64,000 nucleotides of DNA from Alphaproteobacteria bacterium (GTDB taxonomy: Bacteria; Pseudomonadota; Alphaproteobacteria; Caulobacterales; Maricaulaceae), in NCBI GenBank assembly GCA_016124675.1, contig WGNG01000009.1:62001-126000 (forward strand), given 5' to 3'. Shown piece by piece: positions 42,986-54,208 of this stretch; the first letter of the stretch is position 1; each line of letters begins with the position of its first letter. The notes under the pieces are model-generated. The model searched no databases, was not told where the DNA came from, and worked only from the letters and a program-made list of their open reading frames with translations. A program made the position numbers and the translations under genes.

Positions 42986-43016
42986 TTTACATCTGCCGGG
43001 TTCGTGCAATTATACA
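42986..43016 (+). promoter_or_regulatory. candidate promoter of the DUF2589 pair
   Basis: A markedly AT-rich stretch in a GC-rich background holds TTTACA (42986-42991) and TATACA (43011-43016) with a 19-base spacer, then about 25 bases to the first start codon. The spacer is long for sigma-70. The base composition is the main support. Confidence 0.4.
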
Positions 43017-43040
43017 ATTTCAGATACCCGGGCGGCCTAT

Positions 43041-43694
43041 ATGATCTCCCTTGAATCCTTCGTCACAGCGGTGAAGTCGGCGGTGCACCAGGCCGCGCAC
43101 ATGGCGCGGGAGCAAAACCTGCAGATGGTCTACCGCTTCTTCGAGGTGCGTGAACCCCGCGCCCCGCAGCCGCCGCCTGCGCCGCCGCCGCCCGGCCCCG
43201 CCCGGCCCCAGGACGGCCTGCCGCTCGCGGCGCGCAAATCCCGCTCCGCCGGCGCCGCTGGCGGCGGCGCAGGCGGCGAGCCGCCAGCGGTCCCGCCATC
43301 CGACCCGGAAGGCCCGCCACTCCTGACCCCGCGCATGGTGGCGTTCGAGTATCCGGTGGACACGCCCGACGGGCCAGCCGTCCACACCACCTACGCGCCG
43401 CTGATCAGCCTCGTTGGCATGCAGGCCCTCGAGATCGCCGAGTTCCGCATGGTGCTGAAGGTGCATCTCGCCGACGACGGCAAGTCGGTGTCCATCGCGT
43501 TTCCCGGCGCGCCCCAGACCGGCGCGGCCGCGCGCGGGCGCCGGTCCCGCCCGGACGGCGAGACAGCCCCTGCGCTCTCCGACACCGAAGCCGGCACGAT
43601 CGAGATCGTGCTCAGAAGCGTCGATCCGCCCAGCGGGTTTTACGAAATCATCCGCGGCTATGACCGCGCCCTGCGCGCCAACATCCCGGGGTGA
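43041..43694 (+). CDS. DUF2589-associated protein
   Basis: 217 residues. It opens with an amphipathic helix (MISLESFVTAVKSAVHQAAH), followed by a Pro/Gly/Ala-rich spacer (residues 36-92) and a beta-rich region whose pattern (VAFEYPVDTPDGPAVHTTY, LISLVGMQALEIAEFRMVL) matches the strand segment of DUF2589 proteins. A last strand TIEIVLRSVDPPSGFYEII ends the fold. There is no signal peptide. I take it as a distant partner or paralogue of the DUF2589 gene 44 bases downstream. Function unknown. Confidence 0.65.
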   Translation: MISLESFVTAVKSAVHQAAHMAREQNLQMVYRFFEVREPRAPQPPPAPPPPGPARPQDGLPLAARKSRSAGAAGGGAGGEPPAVPPSDPEGPPLLTPRMVAFEYPVDTPDGPAVHTTYAPLISLVGMQALEIAEFRMVLKVHLADDGKSVSIAFPGAPQTGAAARGRRSRPDGETAPALSDTEAGTIEIVLRSVDPPSGFYEIIRGYDRALRANIPG

Positions 43695-43738
43695 AGCCGG
43701 GCCGGGATCCCGATTTAACCTGAACAGGAGACCTAGAC

Positions 43739-44449
43739 ATGGCGGAGAATAACGAACTTGTTTCAATGGCCCAGGCCTTCACCGGCCTGCCCATGCGCGA
43801 CCTCATCGGCGGCCCGCTCATGGCCGCCACCGAAGCCAACAACCAGATGGTCATGACCCAGACCAAATACATTCTGGACACCGGCTTCAACCGGATCCCC
43901 AACGATCCCAAGGACCCCAAGAAGGGCTATCAGTACGAGCCGATCATGGTGAACATGGTGCTCAAGCGCCCCGTGATCATCGAGCCGGGTCCGGACAAGG
44001 ACGGCAAGCCGCAGCCGCCCGTGATTGAAACCGTCACCAGCCAGGTGGACGTGCCGATCATCTCGCTCATGCCGATCCCGACGCTGGGCGTGGACGAGGT
44101 CGACATCACCTTCGACATGGAGGTCAAGTCGAGCTACGGCTCCACCCAGTCCAGCTCGCAATCTGAAAGCCTCGCCGAGCAGGGCAGCTTCGAGGCGAAG
44201 TTCGGCTACGGGCCGTTCTCGGTGTCGGTCAAGGGTTCGGTCTCCCACAACCAGTCGAGCCAGTCATCGAGCGATACCACCCACACCGCCTCCAATTCGG
44301 CGCACTACCATGTGGAGGTCCACGCCTCGCAGCAGCCCGTGCCCAAGGGCCTGTCGCTGATCCTCGAAGCCTATGCCAAGAATATCGGGCCGTTCACCCT
44401 GCCCACGGATGACGGCAAGAAGACCCAGAAACAGCTCGAAAGCGCCTGA
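43739..44449 (+). CDS. DUF2589 domain protein
   Basis: 236 residues. The start has the family pattern LPMRDLIGGPLMAATEANN, followed by strands with VDVPIISLMPIPTLGVDEVDI (split by Ile/Val), a Ser/Gln-rich repeat-like middle (SSYGSTQSSSQSESLAEQG), and the closing VHASQQPVPKGLSLILEAYA. AGGAGA precedes ATG 43739. DUF2589 proteins are small beta-rich proteins of unknown role found in scattered proteobacteria. Together with the upstream gene it forms a two-gene unit with its own promoter. Confidence 0.8.
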   Translation: MAENNELVSMAQAFTGLPMRDLIGGPLMAATEANNQMVMTQTKYILDTGFNRIPNDPKDPKKGYQYEPIMVNMVLKRPVIIEPGPDKDGKPQPPVIETVTSQVDVPIISLMPIPTLGVDEVDITFDMEVKSSYGSTQSSSQSESLAEQGSFEAKFGYGPFSVSVKGSVSHNQSSQSSSDTTHTASNSAHYHVEVHASQQPVPKGLSLILEAYAKNIGPFTLPTDDGKKTQKQLESA

Positions 44450-44459
44450 TGATTTGCGG

Positions 44460-44486
44460 CCGGGCGCGCGCTAGGCGCGCGCCCGG
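44460..44486. terminator. strong hairpin between DUF2589 and mnmA
   Basis: Eleven-base-pair perfect stem CCGGGCGCGCG / CGCGCGCCCGG with a five-base loop, covering the mnmA stop codon. It separates the convergent DUF2589 and mnmA genes and should work on both strands, although T-runs are lacking. Confidence 0.65.
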
Positions 44487-45715
44487 TCCGTTCCTGCAAT
44501 CCAGCCGCCGCCCAGCACGCGGTCATGATCGTCCGGACTATAGAACACGCACGCTTGTCCCGGCGCCACGCCCTCTTCGCCCGTGTTCAGCAGCACATGC
44601 ACGCCGCCGCCCGCGTCCAGCTCCAGCACGGCGGGAACCGGCGGACGGGTGGAGCGCACTTTCACGCCGACGCGCGCGCCGTCCGCGCTCATCAGATCGC
44701 CCTCACCCAGCCAGTTCACGTCCTTAAGGGCAATGCGGCGCACGGCCAGCGCCTCGCGCGGGCCGACCAGAACCCGGGCCGCCCCGGCATCCAGCGCAAT
44801 GACATAGAGCGGCTCGCCCGCCGCCACGCCCAAGCCCCGCCGCTGGCCCACCGTGTAGTGGATCACGCCCTCATGGCGGCCCAGCACCCGGCCGTCGAGA
44901 TGCACGATCTCTCCGGGACGCGCCGCGCCGGGGCGCAGCTTTTCCACTACCCGCGCATAATCGCCGTCGGGCACGAAGCAGATATCCTGGCTGTCGGGCT
45001 TGGCCGCCACGATCAGCCCGAAAGCCTCGGCCAGCGCGCGGGTCTGGTCCTTGCTCAGATGACCCAGCGGGAAACGCAGGAAATCAAGCTGCTGCGCCGT
45101 GGTGGCGAACAGGAAATAGGACTGGTCCTTGCCTGCATCGGCGGCCCGGCGCAGCTGCGCTTTGCCGTCGCGCACCTCGCGGCGGATATAGTGGCCGGTG
45201 ACCAGCGCATCGGCGCCCAGCTGCTGGGCCGTGGCGAGCAGATCGGCGAACTTGACTGACTGGTTGCAGCGCACGCAGGGGATGGGCGTGGCGCCGGCCA
45301 GATAGGTGTCGGCGAAATCCTCCATCACCGCTTCTCGGAAACGGGTCTCGTAATCGAGCACATAGTGCGCAAACCCCATGGCCTCGGCCACGCGGCGCGC
45401 GTCGTGAATGTCCTGGCCGGCGCAGCACGCGCCCTTGCGCTGGATCGCCGCGCCATGATCGTAGAGCTGCAGGGTCATGCCCACGACCTGATAGCCGGCG
45501 CGGTGCGCCACAGCCGCCACCACAGAGGAATCCACCCCGCCGGACATGGCCGCGACAATGCGGTGGCTGGCGGGATCGCCGCCCAGGTCGAGGAAATCGC
45601 CGGTCAGGCCGAACTGCCCCAGCAGCGCATCAACACGCGCCGCGTCCATCACCGGGACGCCGGGCGCACGGCGCGGCGCATCCGCGCGCGGCGGATTGGA
45701 AATCAGGGTCGTCAT
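44471..45715 (-). CDS. mnmA: tRNA-specific 2-thiouridylase MnmA
   Basis: A 414-residue enzyme that thiolates U34 of tRNA-Lys, -Glu and -Gln. The PP-loop is [13 protein letters not shown] (near residue 57). The catalytic Cys pair lies in [11 protein letters not shown] and [13 protein letters not shown], and [15 protein letters not shown] is conserved. An N-terminal extension of about 50 residues precedes the PP-loop. Three successive ATG codons (45721, 45718, 45715) are possible; the last is best spaced from GAGAGG. Confidence 0.94.
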   Translation of the reverse strand: MTTLISNPPRADAPRRAPGVPVMDAARVDALLGQFGLTGDFLDLGGDPASHRIVAAMSGGVDSSVVAAVAHRAGYQVVGMTLQLYDHGAAIQRKGACCAGQDIHDARRVAEAMGFAHYVLDYETRFREAVMEDFADTYLAGATPIPCVRCNQSVKFADLLATAQQLGADALVTGHYIRREVRDGKAQLRRAADAGKDQSYFLFATTAQQLDFLRFPLGHLSKDQTRALAEAFGLIVAAKPDSQDICFVPDGDYARVVEKLRPGAARPGEIVHLDGRVLGRHEGVIHYTVGQRRGLGVAAGEPLYVIALDAGAARVLVGPREALAVRRIALKDVNWLGEGDLMSADGARVGVKVRSTRPPVPAVLELDAGGGVHVLLNTGEEGVAPGQACVFYSPDDHDRVLGGGWIAGTDRARA

Positions 45716-45813
45716 CATCACCTCTCCCCCGCCGGGTCAAGGCCGACGGCGAATAGCATCACGGCCCTTGCATATAGGGGAAAGGAGGGGGCTGCGCCAG
45801 ACAGGGCCGCCCC

Positions 45814-46764
45814 TCACGCTGAGCAGCTGGCGCCGCCGAGCACGCAGAACTGGGCGCAGAATTTGTGCTGCAGCTTCACCGGCCTCAGGGACGCCTCGAG
45901 CGTCCCGCCCATCTCGAACGCATCGTGATAGGGCAGGAGCGTGCACGATATGACGCTGGCGCGGGCAGCGCCCTTGCGCTTCACCACCATGCGGCTCGAC
46001 GCGCACATGATGGTTCGCGGATCAAGGTGGAGGATGCCCCAGCAGGCGGTGGTGATCTCGGGCGGGTTGGCGGCCGGGTTCATTTCGGGAAACAGCACCA
46101 GACGGCCGGGATCGTGCGCGGGGATGTCCACGCTGAGCCGCTCGAACAGCTCGGCAAAGCCGGCGCGGGCTTCGGCCTCGCTCTCGGCCATGGCGATGCG
46201 CCCGGCGCAGGAGAGGCGGAAGCCATGGTCCGCAAGCCAGCTCAGGCCCTCGATCGTGGCGTCGAACGCCCCTGGCCCTCGTTCGGCGTCGTGCACCGCC
46301 GCGCTGTGATGATCGAGGCTGATGCGCAAGCTCAGCCGGTTGCCATGGCGCTCTTTCAGCGCCAGCAGGCCCGCCTGCACGGCAGGGCGCATCATCGGCC
46401 GCATGGCATTGGTCAGCACCAGCGCCGTATGGCCGCGCTCAAGCGCCATTCCGGTGAGCGTGTTCATGTGCGGGTTGAGATAGGGCTCGCCGCCGGTGAA
46501 GCCGATCTCCACCGGCCCGGCGCCCATGGCGTCGATCTCGTCCAGAAACGGTGCAGCGTCGTCCGGCGTCAGATAGACCAGACGGTCATTGGACGGCGAG
46601 CTTTCGATATAGCAGTTGACGCATTCGATATTGCACAGCGTGCCGGTGTTGAACCACAGCGTTTTGAGCCGGTCGAACGCCACATGTGCGCGCGCTTCGC
46701 CCTTCGCCGTCACATCAGGGTCAGCGAAAGGGGCAGGCCAGATCGGCTGGGCGGTGTCGGGCAT
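45814..46764 (-). CDS. radical SAM protein
   Basis: A 316-residue radical SAM enzyme. The cluster motif CNIECVNC (CX3CX2C) lies near residue 44, and the SAM-binding region FTGGEPYLNPHM follows. C-terminal cysteines (ACWGI, and the end CAQFCVLGGASC) may hold an auxiliary cluster. The product is unknown; the absence of peptide-precursor genes nearby argues against a RiPP locus. ATG 46764 has AGGA ten bases upstream; ATG 46791 is an alternative. Confidence 0.85.
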   Translation of the reverse strand: MPDTAQPIWPAPFADPDVTAKGEARAHVAFDRLKTLWFNTGTLCNIECVNCYIESSPSNDRLVYLTPDDAAPFLDEIDAMGAGPVEIGFTGGEPYLNPHMNTLTGMALERGHTALVLTNAMRPMMRPAVQAGLLALKERHGNRLSLRISLDHHSAAVHDAERGPGAFDATIEGLSWLADHGFRLSCAGRIAMAESEAEARAGFAELFERLSVDIPAHDPGRLVLFPEMNPAANPPEITTACWGILHLDPRTIMCASSRMVVKRKGAARASVISCTLLPYHDAFEMGGTLEASLRPVKLQHKFCAQFCVLGGASCSA

Positions 46765-46974
46765 GGGCGCGAATTCCTGCAAAAGGTTCATGCAGGACGC
46801 TAGGCCAGCGCGATGACGCGCTCAACCCGTGCTCACGCAAGCGTGCGCGGCGCGAACAGGCGTGTGAGGCTGACAGGGCGCTTTTGCCGCGCGCCGGGAT
46901 CGGCTAAACCTTGTGCCCCGCGCCCCTTGCGGGCTCAATGCGCCCGCCCGCGCCGCCGGACAGAAAGTCACGTG

Positions 46975-47808
46975 ATGAAGCATGCCCTGCGCCTGATCGC
47001 GCTCGCCGCCGCCGCTCTGGCCCTCGCCTCGTGTGCGGGTCGCGAGCGCAATGAGCTCGCCTATGTCGAGCGCCCCGTCGAGCAGCTCTACAATGATGGC
47101 TTCGAGCAGCTGGAGCGGCGCAATTTCGACCGGGCCGCCGCGTTCTTTGACGAGGTGGAGCGCCAGCATCCCTTCTCCGAATGGGCAAGGCGCTCGATCC
47201 TGATGGGCGCCTATTCCCATTACCGCGCCAACCGGTACGAGCAGGCGATCGCCAGCGCCGAGCGCTTCATCGCCCTGCATCCGGGCAGCTCCAGCGCTCC
47301 TTATGCCTATTATCTCATCGCGATCAGCCATTATGAGCGCATCATGGATGTGGGCCGCGACCAGTCCACGACCGAGGTTGCGCTTGACGCCCTGCAGCAG
47401 GTGGTGCGCCGCTATCCTGAAAGCCCCTATGCGCGTGACGCCCGCGTCAAGATCGACATGACGCGCGATCACCTGGCCGGGCGCGAGATGAGCGTGGGCC
47501 GCTGGTATCTGCGCAACGGCTTCTATCTCGCCGCCGCCAACCGGTTCCAGAATGTCATCCGCGACTATCAGACCACCAACCACACGCCCGAGGCGCTGCA
47601 CCGCCTGGTCGAAGTGTATGTGGCGCTGGGTGTGGATGAAGAGGCGCGCATGGTCGCCGCCGTGCTCGGCCATAACTTTCCGGGCTCCGACTGGTATGGC
47701 GACAGCTACCGGCTGATGACCTCGCGCGGGATCGACATGGAGGGCCTTGAGCGCTCCGAAGAGAATCCCGGCCTGTTGCAGCGCGCGATGAGCCGTATCT
47801 TCGGTTAG
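46975..47808 (+). CDS. bamD: outer membrane assembly lipoprotein BamD
   Basis: A 277-residue BamD. The signal peptide ends in lipobox LASC (Cys20), so it is anchored to the outer membrane's inner face. Tetratricopeptide repeats follow (YNDGFEQLERRNFDRAAAFF, ALDALQQVVRRYPESPYARD, TPEALHRLVEVYVALG). It cooperates with BamA in inserting beta-barrel proteins. The neighbouring recN starts 28 bases downstream, matching the bamD-recN-ligA order usual in alphaproteobacteria; lpxC, often upstream, is not here. Confidence 0.94.
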   Translation: MKHALRLIALAAAALALASCAGRERNELAYVERPVEQLYNDGFEQLERRNFDRAAAFFDEVERQHPFSEWARRSILMGAYSHYRANRYEQAIASAERFIALHPGSSSAPYAYYLIAISHYERIMDVGRDQSTTEVALDALQQVVRRYPESPYARDARVKIDMTRDHLAGREMSVGRWYLRNGFYLAAANRFQNVIRDYQTTNHTPEALHRLVEVYVALGVDEEARMVAAVLGHNFPGSDWYGDSYRLMTSRGIDMEGLERSEENPGLLQRAMSRIFG

Positions 47809-47835
47809 GCGGGGAAGGCGGATATCGGCGCACCC

Positions 47836-49548
47836 ATGCTGGTTTCGCTCTCCATCCGGGATGTTGTGCTGATCGACCGGCTGGATCTGGTCTTCGGACC
47901 GGGATTGTCCGCGCTGACGGGTGAAACCGGCGCAGGCAAATCCATTCTTCTGGGCGCGCTGGGCCTGGCCTGCGGGGATCGGGCCGAGCGCGGCCTGGTG
48001 CGCACGGGCGCCGATCAGGCCAGCGCCAGCGCCGTGTTTGAACCGGCCGATGATCATCCGGTCTGGGCGGTGCTGGAAGAGGCCGGTGTCAGCGCCGGAC
48101 CGGGCGAGCCGGTCATCCTGCGCCGCACGCTGGGCGCTGACGGCCGCTCGCGCGCCCATGTCAATGACCAGCCGGCCAGTGTCGGCCTGCTGGCGCGCCT
48201 TGGCGAATTGATGGTCGAGATTCACGGCCAGCATGACGGGCGCGGCCTGCTCGACCCCAAAACCCATCGCAGCCTGCTGGACGCGTTCGCCGGCGCCGAC
48301 GCCGCCCGGGCCGCTGTCGCCGGCGCCTGGGGCGCTGTCACCGCTGCCCGCACCCGGCTGGAGCGCCTGACCGGGGATCGCGCCCGCGCCGCCGACGAGG
48401 AGAGCTTCCTGCGCGCCAGCCTGGACGCCCTCGCCGCGCTCGACCCGCGCACCGGTGAGGACGCGGCGCTGAGCGATGAGCGCAAATTCCTCCAGCAGGC
48501 CGAAGCTGCGCTCGGCGAGCTGCAGACCGCCGCCGAAGCCCTCTCCGGCGGCCAGGGGCTGAGCGCGCGCCTGACCACGGCCCTGCGCGGTCTCGAACGC
48601 GTGCGCGCCGCTCTGGGCGCAGGCGCCGGTGAGGGGGATGGCGAGCCGGGCGGCGCGGCGTCGGCGCGCACGGCGGTCGACCGCGCCGCCAGCGCGCTGG
48701 ACCGCGCCCTGATCGAGTTCAACGAAGCCGAAGATGCGCTCGGCGACGCCGCCGCCGCGTTCGAGGTGGAGCCCGGCCGGCTGAACGCCGTCGAGGAGCG
48801 CCTGTTCGCCCTGCGCGCCGCCGCGCGCCGCCACCAGGTCGAGCCCGACGCCCTGCCAGCCCTGCGCGCAGACCTCGCGGCCCGGCTCGACCTCATCGAT
48901 CATGCCGGCGACCGCGTCCAGGAAGCCGAAGCCGCGCTGAAAGCCGCACAGGCCGACTACGCCAACGCCGCAGAGGCGCTCACGGCGCTGCGCCAGGACG
49001 CGTCACGGCGTCTGTCTGCCTCGGTGGAGGCCGAGCTTGCCCCCCTCAGGATGGACAAGGCGCGCTTTCGCGCCAGCGTCATCCCCGACCCCGCCCATCC
49101 CGGGCCGGCCGGCTGGGACCGGGTGAACTTTGAGGTGTCCACCAATCCAGGCGCGCCCTTCGGCCCGCTCGACAAGATCGCCTCGGGCGGCGAGCTGTCG
49201 CGCTTTGCCCTGGCCCTGAAGGTCTGCCTGACCGGCGGCGCCGGCAAGGTGATGGTGTTTGACGAGGTAGATCAGGGCGTTGGCGGCGCAGTGGCCGATG
49301 CCGTCGGGCAAAGGCTGGCGCGCCTGGCTGCTTCGGGTCAGGCCCTTGTGGTCACCCACGCGCCGCAAGTGGCCGCCCGCGCCGAGGCCCATATGCGCAT
49401 TGATAAATCGGACAGCGAGGCGGGCGTGCGCACCACCGTGCGCGTCCTGACGCCTCCCGAACGCCGCGAGGAAATCGCCCGCATGCTGTCGGGCGCGCAA
49501 ATCACCGACGCCGCCCGCGCCGCAGCGGACGAGCTGATGGCGCGGTGA
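47836..49548 (+). CDS. recN: DNA repair protein RecN
   Basis: A 570-residue SMC-like ATPase promoting double-strand break repair. Walker A TGETGAGKS is near residue 29, GQHDGRGLLDPKTHRSLLD follows the head, the middle is a long Ala-rich coiled coil, and the C-terminal head has KIASGGELSRFALALK (signature) and VFDEVDQGVGG (Walker B). It starts at ATG 47836, 28 bases after bamD, and should be in the same transcript. Confidence 0.95.
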   Translation: MLVSLSIRDVVLIDRLDLVFGPGLSALTGETGAGKSILLGALGLACGDRAERGLVRTGADQASASAVFEPADDHPVWAVLEEAGVSAGPGEPVILRRTLGADGRSRAHVNDQPASVGLLARLGELMVEIHGQHDGRGLLDPKTHRSLLDAFAGADAARAAVAGAWGAVTAARTRLERLTGDRARAADEESFLRASLDALAALDPRTGEDAALSDERKFLQQAEAALGELQTAAEALSGGQGLSARLTTALRGLERVRAALGAGAGEGDGEPGGAASARTAVDRAASALDRALIEFNEAEDALGDAAAAFEVEPGRLNAVEERLFALRAAARRHQVEPDALPALRADLAARLDLIDHAGDRVQEAEAALKAAQADYANAAEALTALRQDASRRLSASVEAELAPLRMDKARFRASVIPDPAHPGPAGWDRVNFEVSTNPGAPFGPLDKIASGGELSRFALALKVCLTGGAGKVMVFDEVDQGVGGAVADAVGQRLARLAASGQALVVTHAPQVAARAEAHMRIDKSDSEAGVRTTVRVLTPPERREEIARMLSGAQITDAARAAADELMAR

Positions 49549-49552
49549 GGGG

Positions 49553-49660
49553 TTAGCGCTCGCGGCGCTTGCGCCACTCGTCGCGCACGACCGGGATGAG
49601 CAAAACGCCAAGCAGAAGAAAGATGGCGAGTGTGGCGATCGGCAAGGCAAGCGGATCCAT
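49553..49660 (-). CDS. 35-aa single-pass membrane peptide
   Basis: ATG 49660 to TAA 49553. One hydrophobic segment (LPIATLAIFLLLGVLLIPVV) is followed by a positively charged end (RDEWRKRRER), giving a likely C-in helix. AAGGA lies upstream of the ATG, and only three bases separate it from the preceding 117-aa gene, suggesting a bicistronic unit. No family recognised. Confidence 0.55.
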   Translation of the reverse strand: MDPLALPIATLAIFLLLGVLLIPVVRDEWRKRRER

Positions 49661-49663
49661 GTC

Positions 49664-52153
<2,490 letters not shown>

Positions 52154-52157
52154 GGAA

Positions 52158-52317
52158 GCTGCCTTCCCTCCCACTCGTGGGGAGGGTGGCTGAGCGAAGC
52201 GAAGCCGGGTGGGGGCGCCGCCGAAAGGCGGCAACTTAAAATCCTGCACCGGGCGGCGCTTCACCCCACCCGACCCGGCGCTGCGCGCCGGCCCACCCTC
52301 CCCATCAAGGGGAGGGA
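52158..52317. repeat. palindromic intergenic repeat block after ligA
   Basis: Two large inverted arms, CCCTCCCACTCGTGGGGAGGG on the left and CCCTCCCCATCAAGGGGAGGG on the right. They enclose related GC-rich sub-palindromes (CGCCGCCGAAAGGCGGC; CCGGCGCTGCGCGCCGG) and the arms GGGTGGGG / CCCCACCC. This is the architecture of paired REP/RUP-like elements. It is placed between the convergent ligA and DUF418 genes; a shorter relative occurs after fba. Confidence 0.75.
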
Positions 52318-52354
52318 AAGAAAAACGACTCGCTGGCTCCTTTTCACCAGAGTC

Positions 52355-53482
52355 TCACCGCGCCGGCCAGACCTGCGTGATGAGCTGCGCCAGCGCGCGC
52401 AGGGCGCCGTCAAACGGCCCGCGCGTCCAGACGGCTTTCCAGATCATCGCCAGCACGGTCACCGCGACCCAGATGGCGACAGCCATGCCCAGCAGCGCCG
52501 CGGGGCCCAGCGTTCCGAACAGGCCAAAGCCCCATCCGTGGAAGATAATCCCGGCGATCAGGCCCTGCATAATATAGCCTGACAGTGGCATGGACCCGGC
52601 GGGCATTAGAACGCCGAGCCGGCCCGAGCATTGCAGGACGACATGCACGTAAACCGCCGCCAGCGCCGGCGCGCCGATGGTCAGGGCGGAGTATCCCAGC
52701 GCGCTCAGCCATGCGCCCGGCAGGAAGCCCATGACCGCCGCCGCATAGATGGCATTGGCCGGCACGGCGATCAGCGCCAGAAGCGGCCAGCGGCGCGCCA
52801 GCACGGCCTGACCCTTCGAGCCCGGCTCGAAAAACCCGGCCTTCTGCGCGGCAAGGCCCAGACAGAAGGCGCCAAACGCCAGCGGTCCGTTGAACAGCGC
52901 CACCACCGTCAGGGCCATGGGCCAGTCGTTGAGACGCTGCATCACCGTGCTGGCGTATGACCCGGCATAGCCTGCGCTGGTGAGGTCAAACCCGGACTCT
53001 GTCAAAGCCTCTGCGGCCTGCGACAACGCCCCCAGGGCGGCGAAAGTGAGCGCGGACACCAGACCCATCGCCAGCGCCAGCTGCACCAGGCGCCGGGGCG
53101 GCGCATCGCGCAGCGGCCACAGGCCAAGCCCGAGCAGCGCATAGGCCAGCAGGATATCGCCCTGGAACACCAGCACCGCGTGAAGCACGCCGAATATGGC
53201 CAGCGCCATGAGCCGCGCCCGGTACCGGCCCCACGGTTGCGCACCCGCGCGCGCCGCGGACGCCAGCTGCACGCCAAAGCCCCAGCCGAAGAGAAACGAA
53301 AACAGGACGAAAAACTTGCCCTCGAACAGTGCGCTCACAGCGAACCGGGCGGCGATATCGATCAGATCGGGCGGGAGCGCCATGGCCGCGGCTGCGGGCA
53401 GGGCGAGATAGGGCAGGTTGGCGATTCCGATGCCCAGCAGCGCGAAGCCGCGCAAGGCATCAACAGGCTGAGTGCGGGACAT
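52355..53482 (-). CDS. DUF418 family membrane protein
   Basis: A 375-residue inner-membrane protein with about ten predicted helices. The start QPVDALRGFALLGIGIANLP is the hallmark of DUF418 proteins (YeiB type), and the C-terminal segment MPLSGYIMQGLIAGIIF followed by WGFGLFG also matches. The function of the family is unknown; transport has been proposed. It is transcribed away from a TetR gene over a 78-base gap containing two palindromic operators. ATG 53482 is preceded by GGAGTG. Confidence 0.9.
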   Translation of the reverse strand: MSRTQPVDALRGFALLGIGIANLPYLALPAAAAMALPPDLIDIAARFAVSALFEGKFFVLFSFLFGWGFGVQLASAARAGAQPWGRYRARLMALAIFGVLHAVLVFQGDILLAYALLGLGLWPLRDAPPRRLVQLALAMGLVSALTFAALGALSQAAEALTESGFDLTSAGYAGSYASTVMQRLNDWPMALTVVALFNGPLAFGAFCLGLAAQKAGFFEPGSKGQAVLARRWPLLALIAVPANAIYAAAVMGFLPGAWLSALGYSALTIGAPALAAVYVHVVLQCSGRLGVLMPAGSMPLSGYIMQGLIAGIIFHGWGFGLFGTLGPAALLGMAVAIWVAVTVLAMIWKAVWTRGPFDGALRALAQLITQVWPAR

Positions 53483-53498
53483 GAGGCCACTCCTTCGA

Positions 53499-53514
53499 TT
53501 GAGCGCGTGCTCAA
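53499..53514. promoter_or_regulatory. TetR-type operator 1
   Basis: TTGAGC-N4-GCTCAA, an inverted repeat with perfect six-base arms, 17 bases upstream of the DUF418 start. Identical arms occur in the second site 27 bases away, indicating a dimeric regulator, most likely the divergent TetR. Confidence 0.75.
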
Positions 53515-53525
53515 TGTAGGGCGCC

Positions 53526-53541
53526 TTGAGCAGCTGCTCAA
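53526..53541. promoter_or_regulatory. TetR-type operator 2
   Basis: A perfect 16-base palindrome, TTGAGCAGCTGCTCAA, 20 bases upstream of the TetR start. It shares its arms with operator 1. Placement suggests repression of both divergent genes. Confidence 0.8.
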
Positions 53542-53560
53542 TAGCTGATATTCCATTCTT

Positions 53561-54154
53561 ATGAGTTCTGACCGCCGCACCGCGATCCTCGACGCCGCCG
53601 CCGCTCTGGTCCGTGAACAGGGCGTCGCCGCTGTGCGCACCCGTGACGTCACCACCCGCGCGGGCGTCGGGATCGGCCTGCTCAATCATTATTTCCGCTG
53701 GAGCGCCCTGCGCGCCGAAGCCGCCGCTCTGGCGCTGGACGCCGAGATTGATGCGCTGTTTGCCTCGGGGGCATCGCCGCCGGACCAGCTGCAGGCGTTT
53801 CTGGCGCGCGCTTTCACTGATGACGCCGATGCGCTGTGGCGGCTGTGGATCGAAGCCACGGACCTGGCCCTGACCGATGACGACATGGCGCGCGCCATGT
53901 CCGCCTGCGCGCAGCGCCTGGTGAGCCGGGTCGAGACCATGCTGGCGCTGGGCGCGGACGCCGGCGACTGGACCTGCGCCGATCCGCACGCCGCCGCCAT
54001 GCGCATTCTCGCCTTCCATGACGGGCTGGTCGGATTTGTCCTGACCGGCCTGCCGCAACTCAGCCGCGCCGGCGCGGCTGCACATTTGCGTCATTTCGCC
54101 CGGTTCGAACTTGGCCCCGCGGCCGATCCGGGGTCAAATCAGGCCCGGACCTGA
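53561..54154 (+). CDS. TetR family transcriptional regulator
   Basis: A 197-residue TetR. The N-terminal helix-turn-helix (ILDAAAALVREQGVAAVRTR then VTTRAGVGIGLLNHYFRWS) is followed by an all-helical ligand/dimer domain, similar to BetI-like members. It is divergent from the DUF418 gene with two palindromic TTGAGC operators between them, so it probably represses both. The ligand is unknown. ATG 53561 lies 19 bases after operator 2, leaving little room for a leader. Confidence 0.9.
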   Translation: MSSDRRTAILDAAAALVREQGVAAVRTRDVTTRAGVGIGLLNHYFRWSALRAEAAALALDAEIDALFASGASPPDQLQAFLARAFTDDADALWRLWIEATDLALTDDDMARAMSACAQRLVSRVETMLALGADAGDWTCADPHAAAMRILAFHDGLVGFVLTGLPQLSRAGAAAHLRHFARFELGPAADPGSNQART

Positions 54155-54208
54155 GGGGCGCCGCGTCACCGGTGACGCGCGCCCGCATGCCAATCCAAGG
54201 AGACCGAT

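Noticed and set aside
43041-44449. The DUF2589 pair as phage tail or prophage remnant
   Set aside because: No other phage gene, integrase or attachment repeat in the neighbourhood, and both flanks are housekeeping genes.
46822-48903. A 693-codon minus-strand frame opposite bamD and recN
   Set aside because: Both bamD and recN are certain from motifs; the antisense frame has no recognisable domain and arises from third-position GC bias.
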